Positions 25,641 through 38,185 of a stretch of DNA of 64,000 nucleotides are shown here, one piece after another. The DNA comes from Sipunculus nudus (Eukaryota; Annelida; Sipuncula; Golfingiida; Sipunculidae), in contig CM049322.1 in the NCBI GenBank assembly GCA_026874595.1, positions 8,362,900 to 8,426,899 of the forward strand. The letters are read 5' to 3'. The notes under the pieces were generated by a model. That model was not told where the DNA came from. It searched no databases and worked only from the letters and a program-made list of their open reading frames with translations. Numbering within the stretch: the first letter of the stretch is position 1; every line of letters starts with the position of its first letter. The translations under genes and the position numbers were made by a program.

Positions 25641-27145
25641 GCCCCGTTCCCACTTTCACGAATTTGACGCCGAATCGCCCGAAACTTACATCATTAAAAT
25701 TCGTAGGGACGTCGTGGGAGTGTCGTAGATGATGTCTTGAACATTCGGTAATGTTCGTAGCGAGGTCTTGAGCACTCGGGATTCGTAGCGCTATTTTTGA
25801 AATGTTCAAAAATTAAGCTTTGTCGTCACAAGTCGTAGCTAAGTCGTAACAGTTTCTTGGTAAGTCGTATGAGAGTCTTCATAATTCTTGTAAATTCGTG
25901 ATTTACAACAATGTCACGAATGCTCACGAAGGACAATGACATCGACACGACTTCAACACAACTACAATACGACTACCACAAGAACCTCTCAAGAGAGAGT
26001 CACGTTCATAAAGCCCCTTCCTACTTCCACGAATTTGGTGACGAATCATCAAGAACTGATATCATAATGTAACGGAAAATTTTATTTTCTGAGTGATTTT
26101 TAACTTCTTACAAATAAATGAGGAATAAGGTTTAGAAGTAAGAACACTGTGTAGATTTGTAAATTTGTTTTAAAGAAGATTTGTATTGTGGTTATTAGTT
26201 CCAACTAAATTTGAACTAAAATAATTTGGAGAAGCTGAATCAAATTACGCTTCCTTTGTAATTTGTAACTTCTTTGTAAAAAAACAAGGACATTTTTGCA
26301 GTAAGTTAACCATATAGATTCGTTAATTTGTTTTAAAGAAATCTTTTTTATCGTGGATATTGGTTGACAAAATAAATTTGAACCAAAACAGTTTAAAGAA
26401 GCTGAATATTTTATACAGTTTCGTCATACTTAAACATATGGTCAATATAATAAATTATGAATTTCTTATTTTACTATGGGAGAATAAACTGAGCCTAACA
26501 CAAATTGATATTAACAGAATCTTATATCACATTGAGAGCTGAATCAATAAGATATTTTTAACCAATATTTTGAGAATACAGATATTTTACATCCGATTAA
26601 GACGGTCGTCTACTTGGACTTAAAGAAGTTAACGTCGTATTTGCCACCACATAAATAAGTCGTAATTGTCTAATTACTCAAATCAAATGAGACATATATT
26701 ATCAGTGTTTTAAACTGGATAACTTTTGTCAAATTAAAATATCTGGAGAAGTTGAGTAAAGTGTTGTTATGGTGTCCTTTTACTAACATAGTCTTCTTTG
26801 TGACATTACAATAGCTATATATCACATATATAGCTATCTAACAATCCGTAGCAAAATTGAATGATCGTAGGAGTATCGTCCACAAGTCGCAGATCAATCA
26901 TGGAAATATCGTACCAGTATCTTAGACGTCGTCACGGAGCCGTGAACATTCTTAAAAGTGTCGTGTCATATCGTGCTGGCTTCGTGTCACTGTCGTAGCC
27001 AATCGTACTGGCATCGGACTCCTTTCGTACAATATTGTGGTCGTGATGGAATTTTTATCACTCGACAGGCCGATTGGCCACGAATCGCCACAAATTCAAC
27101 ATCGTGGCGATTCGGCGTCAAATTCGTGAAAGTGGGAACGGGGCT
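25640..27145. mobile_element. 1.5 kb non-autonomous DNA transposon with long TIRs and TAA target duplication
   Basis: Inverted ends start 'agccccgttcccactttcac' and continue 'gaatttgacgccgaatcgcc', and the right end is the exact mirror (about 40 bp). TAA occurs at 25637-25639 and 27146-27148. The ends are CG-rich with repeated 'tcgtagc' words and the core (26050-26830) is AT-rich. A second partial left terminus lies at about 25995-26045. No transposase was seen. The 3-bp TAA fits PIF/Harbinger-like targets. Confidence 0.85.
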
Positions 27146-27148
27146 TAA

Positions 27149-27315
27149 CAGGCCCAGTGACTGCTGCACCTGCGGGTCCTCGGTGTGTAATCTTTTTCAT
27201 CACTGGGTCATAAGTCTGCAGATGCCATGAATATTTCACTGCTTCTCAGCTGAGATTTGAACTCACAAACTCCTGGCTTTGAGTCCTGGGCTGTACCTCT
27301 GAGCCACAAAGCCTT
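27149..27315 (-). mobile_element. SINE-like segments: duplicated type B tail, then inverted tRNA-derived type A head
   Basis: 27149-27213 repeats the left flank of the inserted element almost exactly. 27240-27315 on the - strand reads 'ggctttgtggctcagaggta' then 'gagttcaaatctcagc', with A-box-like and B-box-like parts matching the SINE heads at 31621 and 36590. Confidence 0.6.
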
Positions 27316-28421
27316 TGACTAATTCTACTTAAAGTTACTTCATGCAGACTTATTTAAAGGAGTTTACACTACAATAGTCTGCATGCCCTGGGAGTTTGTG
27401 CTACACAAGCAGCCAGGAGAATGTAAAATTTGTAGAATAGTGAGAATATGCTATACATGAAACATCCAATCCTGGATTAACTGTGTGGGGATTTACACTA
27501 AAATCCAATCAATCAGATAAGTTCACGCTCCCGACCTATATATCATTTCACATTTCATTAAATTTACTGAACCATTCCTTCGATCTTAGATATCATGCAT
27601 GCATGTGCACAAACACACACAAACAAAAAACATACATGCATTCATTTGTCCTATTCTGGTGTACACTTGATACTGAGTACAAAAATATCCTGATAATGAC
27701 TACCTGATATTGACTACCTGATGTTGACTACCTGATGTTGGATACTTCTTTTTTTTTTTGTTTTCCCATGACTTGAACAGAACTGGGAGAAAATAACTCT
27801 TGGGCATACCGGTACTTACATAACTACAATGGCATTTCCAATGTTTCAATAAAGATTGTAAGTTCAACATTGCACAACAGATCTTTTAGTTGCGTAGCAT
27901 TAATGTACAGACACACATTTAGAAATTGTGGGTCTATTTTGTGCAACACTGTTTCCTCAGGTGGTCAACTCGGAGGCACGCCATGAAAATCAAAATTACA
28001 ATTTTTGGGACTCTCATATTTTGGAGATTAATTTTTACCTCCTCTTCTTCTGGCAAAGTAGTCAACAACAGGAATTACGCTGCTACAGGGGAAAAGTGCA
28101 TCACATGTTTTTTGTGGATATTAACAGAATTGCAGACACATATACATGTAGAAAATCACAAAACCTACAAAAACAATAACCCTCCCTCCTTCCAGGTCTA
28201 ATAACATTAAAATATATAATTTTTATTTTCAATATTTTCCTTGGATTAAGATTTATGTCTCAGGACACACACGTACAAGAAGTGAGTATATTCAATCAAA
28301 ATATTGAGAAAGGCTGTTGCTTTGAAACACTTCATAGCATGGGCTGTTCAGAAATGGTACAGTAGGGATCACGATGATGTTAACCTGCTCAACAATACAG
28401 TTTCAAAATAATGTTACCAAC
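27316..28421. other. intron, no supported exon
   Basis: AT-rich, with short CA repeats. Overlapping + frames at 27926-28201 have no recognisable content. Confidence 0.5.
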
Positions 28422-28500
28422 CTGATGTAGTGTGCTGTCGCAGGTGTACATGTCTCGTGGAAGGCATCATTAACACAGTATCTTCTGTGGGGCAGCTAAC
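28422..28500 (-). CDS. exon 17: linker between NDK-like modules 4 and 5
   Basis: Acceptor 'attttacag', donor 'catcag|gttggt'. It encodes VSCPTEDTVLMMPSTRHVHL then RQHTTS (1162-1187). It is accepted because it is the only phase that stays open and it joins exons 16 and 18 exactly. Confidence 0.7.
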
Positions 28501-28562
28501 CTGTAAAATGGATCAAAAACTTCTAATTTAGCTTAATCAGTACCTTTGGATAAGTTCTCAAA

Positions 28563-28895
28563 GTACAGCTGAACCTCGAATATCCAAATAGTTTGGATGA
28601 CATTAAATTTGCTTGGATATTTGAGGTCATGGATATGTGAGGTACCCCATTTTTTTTCAATAAGTATACTTAACTATTACTAGAGGGTGGTATATGTGAA
28701 CATATCAAGCCCATTAAGCTTAACTCTTCATGGCCCAGCAAATGCTTCTAAACCAATATCCTGGGAGTCACATTTGGTAATTTGGGAAAAAATATTTTCT
28801 CTGTATGTCGTATTTCTACTTTTCGGCACCTCAAATTTTGGAAAAATGAATTTTGAGAAAAAATTGAGATACGGACATTCGAGGTTCTATTGTTG
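28563..28895. mobile_element. ~330 bp MITE with pogo-like ends
   Basis: The left 'acagctgaacctcgaatatc' and right 'gatacggacattcgaggttc' then 'tattg' are imperfect inverted repeats of the CAGT-GAACCTCG type found at pogo/Tigger ends. The interior has no gene. Confidence 0.6.
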
Positions 28896-29770
28896 TTACT
28901 CAGCAGCCACAACATAGTTGTGTATAAAGGTTACATTCGGGTCAGCAGATCATTGCCCCAATAAGAACTGACCAAACAATGAGACCCAGCCCTTGCTCTG
29001 TAGTGTATACAGCATCACAGGCCAATGCCTTCCTTTATTTAGTGGGCGGAGCTCATACTAAAGATCAATGCAGAAATTTTCCGAGTACTCTTGAATGTTG
29101 TGTTGGGTGCATGACCTTTAGTGAGCATAATTCTTTCAGTCAGAGGTGTGCATGTGTTACATCATCAATCCTAACCTCCCAGCCAAACCAGCTGACATAT
29201 AATATGCACAGGCTGAAACTGGTCTGAGACCTCCAGTACTGATAATGCTACATTATGCCCTGATACGATGAATCTCCTCATGATAACAACCAGTGGTGTC
29301 AATTTTTTTACTTCCAATGTAGGGATGATGACTTGCACACACACACACACACACATATATACCTTTATAGCGTCTGTTTGACACATTTCAAATATATATA
29401 CTTACCGGTAACCACATTTTAAATATATTACAATTAATTAAAAAAGTTTAAGAGAAAAAAGTATTATGTATAAGTATATGCTAATTTTTAACCATGTTAA
29501 GATATAATATTTCATAGTAACTCATAAATGAAACCGAAGTCTATAATTCTATTAATCAATATATTTCATTTGCAATATATTATAAATATTATTCTCTGAA
29601 TAGTGGGGGAATGATTAGAGTAATAATATACCCCCCATTTCCATCTATATTGATGCCCCTGATAAAAATCAGATCTTCTCATGTAATAATATACAATACA
29701 TTACATATGAAGTATGTTTTCCTTAACCTTGACAAAGCTGTATGTCCACACCCCTCATAAAATAACCTAC

Positions 29771-29865
29771 CCCCTCAGCTGTGAGTGTCTCGGTCGGTTG
29801 ACAGCACAGGCCAGCAGGAAAGAAGTACTTCAGATCAGCAACGCTGCCTGAGTAGTCTTGAGAAC
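29771..29865 (-). CDS. exon 16: end of NDK-like module 4
   Basis: Acceptor 'atttgacag', donor 'gaggg|gtaggt' preceded by G. It encodes SQDYSGSVADLKYFFPAGLC then CQPTETLTAEG (1131-1161). In NDKs this place holds 'HGSDSxxxAxxEIxFFFP'. The S...ADLKYFFP part is kept, while the residues before it are M-C instead of H-G, so the catalytic histidine is missing. Confidence 0.88.
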
Positions 29866-31605
29866 CTGTCAAATTAAAACAAAATCTGCAATGAGCACAA
29901 GTGTTCCTGCAGGATTTAATTTAAACTTTCAGTTTAATAAGGACAGTAATCCTGCTATGATTTGAGGATTTGGGTGTGGTCCAAAAAAAGTTTTCCACTC
30001 TAAACTTTGCTGTTACATGTACCTTTGCAACCAAACTCTCACCACAGATAGATTATCCCCCCCCCCCCCCCCGGACACTGTCCTCAAAAGGACTTACATC
30101 TCATATCACTAGGCCCTTATTAAAGTCTGACATGTTTCCTTATCCCAGTATCTTAATTGATCGTGGTTACACGGCCATATTGAGTCCCTGGGAACTGTGT
30201 GGACCTAATCGACAGGACTAGGCTAAAGGGGAGGACCAGGGTCACTGGGTGCACCTTGCATAAAATAAAAATGGCAAATAAGGGAACTGTAGTTGAGGGA
30301 TGAACATAAATAATGACCTATTTTATAGAAAAGGTCTGGCTGTTATAGAACACATAAATAGAAAGCAAGAGCTCAGCCAACAGAGGGACTGGTTTTTGTG
30401 GCCACAGCATCGGCCGGTGGCACCACCTGGTGGCACTGATGTGAACTGCATAATAACTGGAAATCGAGGTACACATGGTAGCATTTTCTGGCAAATAATA
30501 AAAATAGCAGGAGACTAATGACCAGAAACTGAAACAGGAATGACAAGAATCCTGGTCTGTATATGAGCAATATGGGGATATATTAAACATAACAAAGAGG
30601 GAAAATTAATGTGTCAGTGTAACCTTGAAACCACTTGTGGAGGCTGCCATTTTGTGTACACTAAAATCTGGAGGTCACAGGTCTGGATCTGGTCAAAATC
30701 TTGGATATACCCCTTTGTAGTGCCCCTTTCTATAAACCATACTTTTGTCAAAAGTAAGAATCACAGGTGACAGATTTGCACTCTATTTCTTATAAACCTT
30801 GACCTGATTATCAGGGTTGTACCCAAGGTAGCATATTCCCTATTTATCCTGATTGACTAGGGAAGGTTGACTGTAATTACTGTGGTTGCCTTTGTGTTCG
30901 TGAGGGTTCTAATTTCGCGATATTCACAAATGGGAAGTAATCATGAATATGAATCCCTCGGAAATAAGCTGCATTTTTATCTAGGATGAAAAAGAGGGTA
31001 TGATGCATCTGCACAAACAGATTAGCTATCACAACTCTGGAAATCAACAACATAATATGTGGATGGTATTGCAAGGTTCTTATGCAAACATGCAATAATA
31101 ATTGTCAAAACATCAAATATGACACAGGTCATAATACCATGACTACAATGGTATTGAGTGAGGTGTTGTGGGATTTAATTTGATAAAAAATGCAAATGCA
31201 CATGTACTTAGATTTCACTGATTCTGGTGCAATCACAAATATGAAACCCTCGAGAAACGTTCAAAATGAAGAAAAAATGGTGAAATTTCAGCCTTGCAAA
31301 TATGAAGCCAACCACCGTATATAAAACAACAGCAAGCCAACAGTTAAGAATAGTTAAGTTGAGCAAAGCTAGGGTTATTGTTTTTAATTGATTCTGTTAG
31401 TGTGTATATGTGACCGCAAGATATCTGAAGAACACCATCATGGGTATTATTGACATTTATCATATAGGTCAGAATTGTAAAAATTTCCAAGAATTTAAAA
31501 TTGGTGTAAATGCAAGTGTAAATAACCCTGGAATGAGTGTTTTATCAGTTTTTATAGCACCTTTGTTTACACCAGGACATAGCATGTGACAGTATGGCCA
31601 TCTTT
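29866..31605. other. intron, no supported exon
   Basis: Contains a C-run at 30059-30072 and scattered old repeats. Overlapping frames on both strands at 30300-30590 are reciprocal shadows with no domain. Confidence 0.5.
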
Positions 31606-31608
31606 AAA

Positions 31609-31791
31609 GTGCAAATTGTAACAGCTCCTGTGGCTCAGGACTTGAAGTTGGGAGATTGTGAGTTCGAATCTCAGCCACGGCGGTCAGGATTTTCACGGTT
31701 AATGGGGAGACTGTGCCCATTAGTCATGTTTCACTCACAAACAAGTGCGCCTTTCGGGGGTTACCTCCACCAAAAAAAAAGTGCAAATTGT
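31609..31791 (+). mobile_element. tRNA-derived SINE (type A) with intact target-site duplication
   Basis: The head has 'tcctgtggctcagga' (A-box-like) and 'gagttcgaatctc' (B-box). The body reads 'ggagactgtgcccattagtc' and 'gcgcctttcgggggttacct', and it ends in A9. An 11-bp direct repeat GTGCAAATTGT flanks it at 31609-31619 and 31781-31791. A related copy is at 36586-36765. Confidence 0.85.
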
Positions 31792-32240
31792 TCTGATGTC
31801 ACACAGAACAATGACCTTATGTGCCGTTTCCTGAAAGATGTCAGTAAATCAACATACAGCATGGGGGCCATGTTGTGGTTCATTTTGTTTATAGTCAGTG
31901 GCAGCAATACCACAATGTCTAGGGGCATTTTGTCAATTATTTCAATGAAAAGTTCTCGGGAATTACTGAGGTCTAATTACCATTCAAGGGCACCAACTTT
32001 GAACACGTTCTTGGGTGCAGGGTTTCCGTCCCCTTGTCATATGCTTTTTTTAAATGTTATTTTACTTTACCATATTCTCTTTGGAAGAGGAATAACAGTT
32101 TAATTAATAAAGTGTATGAGACTTCTTTAAAATAATGACTTTAACAGTATATTCCACTCAATGTCACAGTGTTAAAAATATGTATATGAACATTAAACAA
32201 TGATCATAAGCTAAACATGATTTTTAAACCCTGTACATAC

Positions 32241-32436
32241 ACATGAGTCCATTTCGAACCCTGTTCAGCCCAAACTGTGCTCGCCATAACAAGCTGCTTT
32301 GTCGCTTTGCGGCCTGTGGATCTGCGGGTCCAAGCAACTCCACCAGCTTGTTAACAGCATTCTCTCGCTGCAGGCACAGCACCACACAGGGTCCTCCGGC
32401 CAAGCTTTCCCTCAGATCAGCAGTTACAGTCGCATC
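32241..32436 (-). CDS. exon 15: NDK-like module 4
   Basis: Acceptor 'attccacag', donor 'catgt|gtatgt'. It encodes 65 residues, including GGPCVVLCLQRENAVNKLVE (from about 1078), LLGPADPQAAKRQSSLLWRA and FGLNRVRNGLM. This is the classic NDK 'SGPVVxxxxExNAVxxWRxLLGPTxP...RAxYGxxxxRNAxH' block. The histidine position is Met. Confidence 0.93.
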
Positions 32437-33000
32437 CTGTGGAATAAGAGAGTACACATCGTATATACTGTATATAAAGTATACAGTAGGCCCAGACGAC
32501 CAAGTTCCCATTATATACCATGGTTGGCTAAATTTTTGTGAGGATGGAATTTCGCGATTTCTTCATTTTCAACATTTTATGAGTGTTTTATTTTCACGAA
32601 TGCACCAGAACCTGTAAAATTTAGGTATTGCAGGATCTGTATTGATTTAAAGTTTAGAAAAAAATCCCGCAATCCCTAACTAATTTCTGGTTCAGTCATT
32701 AAATTAGGACTTGAATCACAGTTGATATGTATCACAGTCTGTGTGTACGGCTAATGCATGGGCCAATTTCAAAACCAGGAAGAAATTAGGTCACTTATGA
32801 GGTTGTTATCAGAGGTCATCTTAGTTGATGGGGCATCTTATACTTGAGGTTTTCATTTTCACAATTATTTCACATTCGCGAATATCATGAAATGAAAACC
32901 CTTGCAAATAAAAAGGCTATTAAATGTCTCAAACCTATTTATGCTCAAAAATTGAAGTTTTTGTTTATACTTAAAACGAGAACATGAATGATGTAGTACA

Positions 33001-33016
33001 CCCCCCCCCCCCCTCC
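33001..33016. repeat. C-run (C15-like)
   Basis: Homopolymer-like C tract with one T, intronic. Confidence 0.9.
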
Positions 33017-33397
33017 CAGTAACATATAACCATGCATTTTTTAGCAAAGTGTACTCAACACCTGCATCTTGGATAGTTAGCCACATCAGGTGGTGCCACC
33101 TGCAGGTTACAATCACATACTAGTCCCATGATCAATATCTGCAAATTGTGATGATTGATGGACAGACAGAAGGACAAACAGATGGACACAACAATTTAAG
33201 TTGTCCTGAGAGTCCATTCTGTCAGTAGAGGACTAATAAATGATCAAAAAAAAAAAACAGAAAATGTGCAGGAAAAGTTTGGTGTACCTGGGGTGTAGAA
33301 AAAACATCACTATAACAGGGGAAAAAAGATGTGAGTCCATGGTCAACCGGAGAAGTAAAAATCAGGGATTTGTGCCTGTGGGTTGTGTGTGTATGGG

Positions 33398-33706
33398 GGG
33401 GGGGGGGGACTTGTGGGGGCTATCATCTTGGTAGGCATCAGTCAGTGTACAAGATAGGAACACATATTTTTTTTTTGGGGGGGGAGGGGGGGGGGAGATG
33501 TTAGGAAACAATCTTATGTTATGAAAAAAACTGTTAATAGCAAGGATAATCTAGAATAAAACTGTACTTGTGTGTTTTCATGAACTTCCATTCAACTTTA
33601 TCATTATGAATATTTTCAATGCTCAGCCTGTTGAAATGTCTGATAGTCAGGATTGTTGTTATTGTTCAAAATACCGGGGTGGGGGGGAGGGGGGGAGGGG
33701 GGGGGG
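33398..33706. repeat. cluster of three G-runs
   Basis: G tracts at about 33398-33409, 33476-33497 and 33676-33706, the last written as ggggtgggggggaggggggg and on. They lie in the intron between exons 14 and 15. On the transcribed-sense strand they are C-rich. Confidence 0.9.
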
Positions 33707-34759
33707 TGAGAATCATATCACTCCTCTCTCAGGATTAATTTATTCTCTGGAGACAGTGGCTCCCTCTGCCCCCTGCAACTAACACTACTGTGTCCTCACC
33801 TCTTAATGATAACAATATAAGAAATTGTAATTAGCGTTCTAATTCTGTTGGGGTTACTTGGACTGGACAGTATCTACTTACATAGTCTATAGAAATACAA
33901 CAACACTGTTTAACTGAAGTTTAATTACTCTAAACTCTCAATTTTTAAACTGCATTATTCTTGGTAATTTAATCAAGAAGTTAAATGAATATACCTATGT
34001 AGGTCATATGACTACCCTTATGGCAGGAGGCTGACGATAGTGGGCCTAATGACCAAACCAAACCTCAGGCCTGAGAAAGGTAAATAAAGGAAATTAAAAA
34101 GAGAAAGTGCCCCGGAAAAAAAAGAGTAGACGTCTTTGAAATAAAGAGTAAAAAAAAATAAAATTAGCGTCAATTACCCATTTTTATCACTGACTGAATA
34201 AAGATTTGCTTCACAGAGCACAATTGTATTTATTTATATTGACGCATGTCATTCCCAAAGTCAAAAATATATATGGCTCACATCCCAATTCATAAAGGTA
34301 AGGGAATTTTCTACACGTTGTGACACATGCTGAATATTTGCACCCAAAATAATGCCACAAAATTTCTTATTCTTGTTCTCTATGGACTGTTAAAGCAGGA
34401 GAAATAGTATATATTGATATTCTTTAAATGAAAAAAGAGGGGAAAAGAAGAGTGCTCCTGAAAAATAGAGTGAAAAAAGAGTAACTTACATCATTTTCAA
34501 GAAATCATCCAAAAAAAGAGTGACACTTTTAAATGAGTGATTTGGCCTGATAACTCCATCCTAATAGACTACCCTTTGTCCCAAAGAGTATGATAAACTG
34601 AATAACCCCTATTTAAATGCTAGCTGTAGAAGGCAGGGTCAACCCACTAGCTCGTGAATGGCTTATTTGGCCAGTGGTCAGTTGACTGACAAGCTGAAAT
34701 ACATCGACTAGTTACAGAAGAATAGGTGGAAGTTACATAATATAGGAGAAAAACTGTAC

Positions 34760-35015
34760 CTCACAGGGGTCCAGCTCCAACAGTTTCTCTACATCATTTT
34801 CATCAGCCATCATCAGTCTCATCGCCGTGACGACAAAACCTTCCTGGTTGATCCGTTTCATCAGTCGTGGGAGGTGTTTTCGCACAGCTTCTGGTTTGAT
34901 GACGAGGACCGTGTTTAGCAGGAGCGGACCCCGCACCATCGTACCAATGATCGACTCTTCAACCAAATCATGAGAAGTCTTCAATTTTCCCTTCAGCTCT
35001 GACGCAGTCTGCGTT
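34760..35015 (-). CDS. exon 14: start of NDK-like module 4
   Basis: Acceptor 'attctgacag', donor 'tgtgag|gtacag'. It encodes 85 residues. After a linker comes LLLNTVLVIKPEAVRKHLPR (1010-1029), then LMKRINQEGFVVTAMRLMMA. This is the NDK first strand with the IKPDAV-type motif (Lys1019, P, E, A, V), then the helix and second strand. It is the most canonical NDK segment in the protein. Confidence 0.94.
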
Positions 35016-36213
35016 CTGTCAGAATCATTAATATAAATAATAATTAGGCGGCATTCCAAACCCATCATGTTAATGATAACATGACAACATAAGTGGTGAA
35101 CATGACATGATAGTAATGTTAGTAAAACTCTCTACTCTAGCTATGACCAAGAAGTTTACAGACTGTAAACTCCTTGTTATGACTAACATTATTCAAGGCT
35201 GTAGCTTTCGACTGTAAAGGAGACATGCACTTAACATCCAGCACCACCAACCTTCCCTGAACCATGATCTGGGCCTGGAACTGCTGCAGATTTACAACCA
35301 CTTGTTGTCACATGATCACTGTGGTCATGTTACAACCCCTGAGTCATTGTGAAGCACACCAGTCTGCTGATGGTGACTGTGTGATACTGCCAAAAGCTAC
35401 AGCTACGAATAATTACTAATTAACATTATGGAATGTTCAGGGACAGGATCTTACAAGAGTGTTTGGAATCAAATAGAAAACACCACAGGGCCCATCAAAA
35501 TGAGCCAGTTATAATCTATATATATATTTTTCTCTATAATTTTCATTTCTGGTAGATGACTACTGGTACATATTAAAGAGCCCCCCATGAGTGTGTATAA
35601 CCAAGTGTTGTGCACTCCTGACACGTGAAAGGTCCATGGGGACATCATATCTACCTGACCTAACTGGATGAAAGTTGTAAACCGGCCGCTTAATGCTGGG
35701 TCTGAAATGTCTGCTTTGTCCTACACGGCTTGTTAAACCAACCCATTTTGAAAATGACGAAATAGCCGTTCAAAATGGCAAAGGTTATGGTAAATGCTGA
35801 TTACCGTCTTACTGCCTGTTCTCAGAGAAAAGACCGATCAAGAGGAGAGACGGGAAAGCAGCCGCTGGTCAGCAGAAATCTATGGTGGGCCACACTTAGG
35901 TTCAAAACATACTCAAGATGAAAATGGTGATGAACAGTATGAAGAAAACGCAAATACACTGATACATATCTATATCTTTGAATAATGTTGGTAATAGTGA
36001 TAAACATAATTATATATGCTATATTGATTGTAAAAAACACTTTAATTTTTGTGTTTTATATTTCAAAACCACCCCTCACTCCAGGTCAGCTCCTGTATAA
36101 AGGCCACACTTTTATCAACTCCTTACAGTGACTGTTATACAGGGATTCTACTGAATATATATATGAATATATATACAAAATCCATGTTACTAGGCAAATT
36201 AAGGTACACTTAC

Positions 36214-36466
36214 TGCTGAACTTGAGACACCGTGCGGCCTTCTCTGACGGGTGGCAAGTATCGTAACAGGGTGCGAGCAGACGGGTCAGCAAACAGTTCC
36301 CTGTCGTAGAAAAACAGCCGCATCTGGTGGTAGGCTATTTCGGGTGTGGGAGACATCAGCTTATCCAGAGATGTTTTCTGTGATTGTGCATTCTGCTGGG
36401 GATGTATAATGGACCCAAGGCGCTCAAACGCATTGACTCCCCTTAAGGCAAGCACAATGGCAGGCT
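36214..36466 (-). CDS. exon 13: second half of NDK-like module 3
   Basis: Acceptor 'ttttatcag', donor 'cagca|gtaagtg'. It encodes 83 residues, including EPAIVLALRGVNAFERLGSI (895-914), then TPEIAYHQMRLFFYDRELFA and RTLLRYLPP. 'PAIVLALRGVNAFERL' parallels the NDK 'GPVVAxxxxGxNAV' strand. The active-site region is replaced by an aromatic FFYDRELF segment. Confidence 0.93.
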
Positions 36467-36585
36467 CTGATAAAAAAAGATGCATCGGTTAAAAATATAA
36501 GTTTTCTGTGGGTCTACTAATCAGCACAACTTGTAGCACTAATTTTCTTTAAATTTAAAGATTTAAAGCTAAAATATATCAGAGA

Positions 36586-36765
36586 CAGGCAACTGTGGTC
36601 TAGGGAAAGAGAACAGGGCTCAAAGCCAGGAGCTCTTGACTTTGAATCTCAGCCAAGATGGCAAGATTTTTCACAGTCGGTCCCCATTAAGGGTGGGGAG
36701 ACTATTCCAAAAAGTTGTGTTTCACTAACAAACAAGTGCACCTTTCAGAGGTTCCTCAGTAATAC
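36586..36765 (+). mobile_element. tRNA-derived SINE (type A), diverged copy
   Basis: Head 'ctgtggtctaggg' and 'gactttgaatctcagcc' (B-box-like), body 'ggggagactattcc' and 'caagtgcacctttcagaggt', colinear with 31621-31780. Confidence 0.75.
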
Positions 36766-37039
36766 GACCTCCAGTATTTTGGATGATACTGTGTGACGGA
36801 AGTCGAAAAGGAGAAAGACTGCTTATATTTAATGACGCCACATTTATCGAAATTACCTGCCTATAATGAAAAGTAATTCCTACTCGTTGGACATACATTT
36901 CGGTCCCTGTCCAATTGTATCATTTTATTTGCGGCCATAAACCAGGTGCCAAACTACCCCCAGACAATTAATCCCCAGCATATACAGCAGCATATACTGA
37001 CACTTGGTTTCAACCATGGTTTCTTTCATCGTTTCAACT

Positions 37040-37790
37040 CGAGAAACAATTTTTTCCACCAAATATGAGAATATTCAAGGTCACTGCCACTCTCATAAGA
37101 GAAGTCATGATCCCAATTTAAATATACCTCATTCCATAACCTATACCTATGTATGTACATAATATGAAAGAAATCTATCCATTAGTTTTTGACTTAAATT
37201 GCTTACAGTACTGTCAAGTGGCAATGAAGGGGGTATTGAAGAATGCTAAACAAGAAAAGGACAGAAAGTAGAAAGTGGCGCAACCAGACAAAGTTATCCA
37301 AGATCTTCAGTCCATTTGATTTTTGGACCAATCCATGCTTCTCTTATTGAGATATTTATGATTTTGTGTGATTTTCACCATATATGGCAATAGTCAAGGT
37401 CAAAACCACTCTCATAGGAGAGGTCATGACTCCAATTTAAAAATATATCATCCCATATCCCATATATATGTATATGCATAATATGTCAAGTGGCAATGAT
37501 GGGGGTATTAAACAGCACAAAAACAAGTAAAGGATAATAGGTGGCACCACCAATTTCCAGTAAATGACAACACTATCCAAGATCTTCAGCCAGCTTGATT
37601 TTTGGATCAATCCATGCAAGATTTCTTTTTCCAAAAATGGAACTATTCAAGGTCAAGGTCCCTCTCCTCATAAAAGTCATGAACCAATTTGAAATAGGCT
37701 TTGTCGCTCACCCATATCTATGCACATGCCTAGTTTGGTAGAGATCCATGAAATATTTTTGGAGTTATCTCACCTGATAGAAATCTCTGT
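37040..37790. repeat. tandem repeat, ~300 bp unit, about 2.5 copies
   Basis: 'tccaagatcttcag' with 'tttgatttttgga', 'caatccatgc', 'actctcataggagaggtcat' and 'gtcaagtggcaatgatgggg' recur at about 300 bp spacing. Intronic. Confidence 0.8.
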
Positions 37791-38005
37791 GGCGGTGGTG
37801 CAGGTGGCGACGGCGGCACGACCTTGCCTAAACCATAGCATCCCGACTTTGTCGGGGGATACAATGAGAGTTGATATGCTCTGTATAGATTAGAGTATGA
37901 TGTGCTTGTGAAAATGGAACCTTGCAAAGCAAAAAGGAAAAGGTGAAAATCACCAAATTTTGACCTCACAAATAAGAAGACACCCACATTGTTTGGTTTA
38001 TGTAC

Positions 38006-38185
38006 CTGATGTTAGTGTCTGTAGACTTGTTCTCCACTCGCGATCTCCAACCTCATACGGCGTCAATTCTTTAGCCTGGTGCATACTCAAACTGGCCAGC
38101 CATTTTAGACCGAGGAGCTCGAAGCCCCCAGGGGATGGTGGGATAGGTCCTGACTTCAAATATGGCACGATTCCCAGCAGACGTC
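38006..38185 (-). CDS. exon 12: NDK-like module 3
   Basis: Acceptor 'atatatacag', donor 'acatcag|gtacat'. It encodes 59 residues, including GGFELLGLKWLASLSMHQAK (854-873), then ELTPYEVGDREWRTSLQTLT. 'GFELLGLKWL...QAKEL' matches the NDK second strand and following helix. Confidence 0.92.

Noticed and set aside
31621-31700. Functional tRNA gene
   Set aside because: A-box-like and B-box parts are present but no clean cloverleaf. It carries a SINE body, an A-run and target-site duplications.
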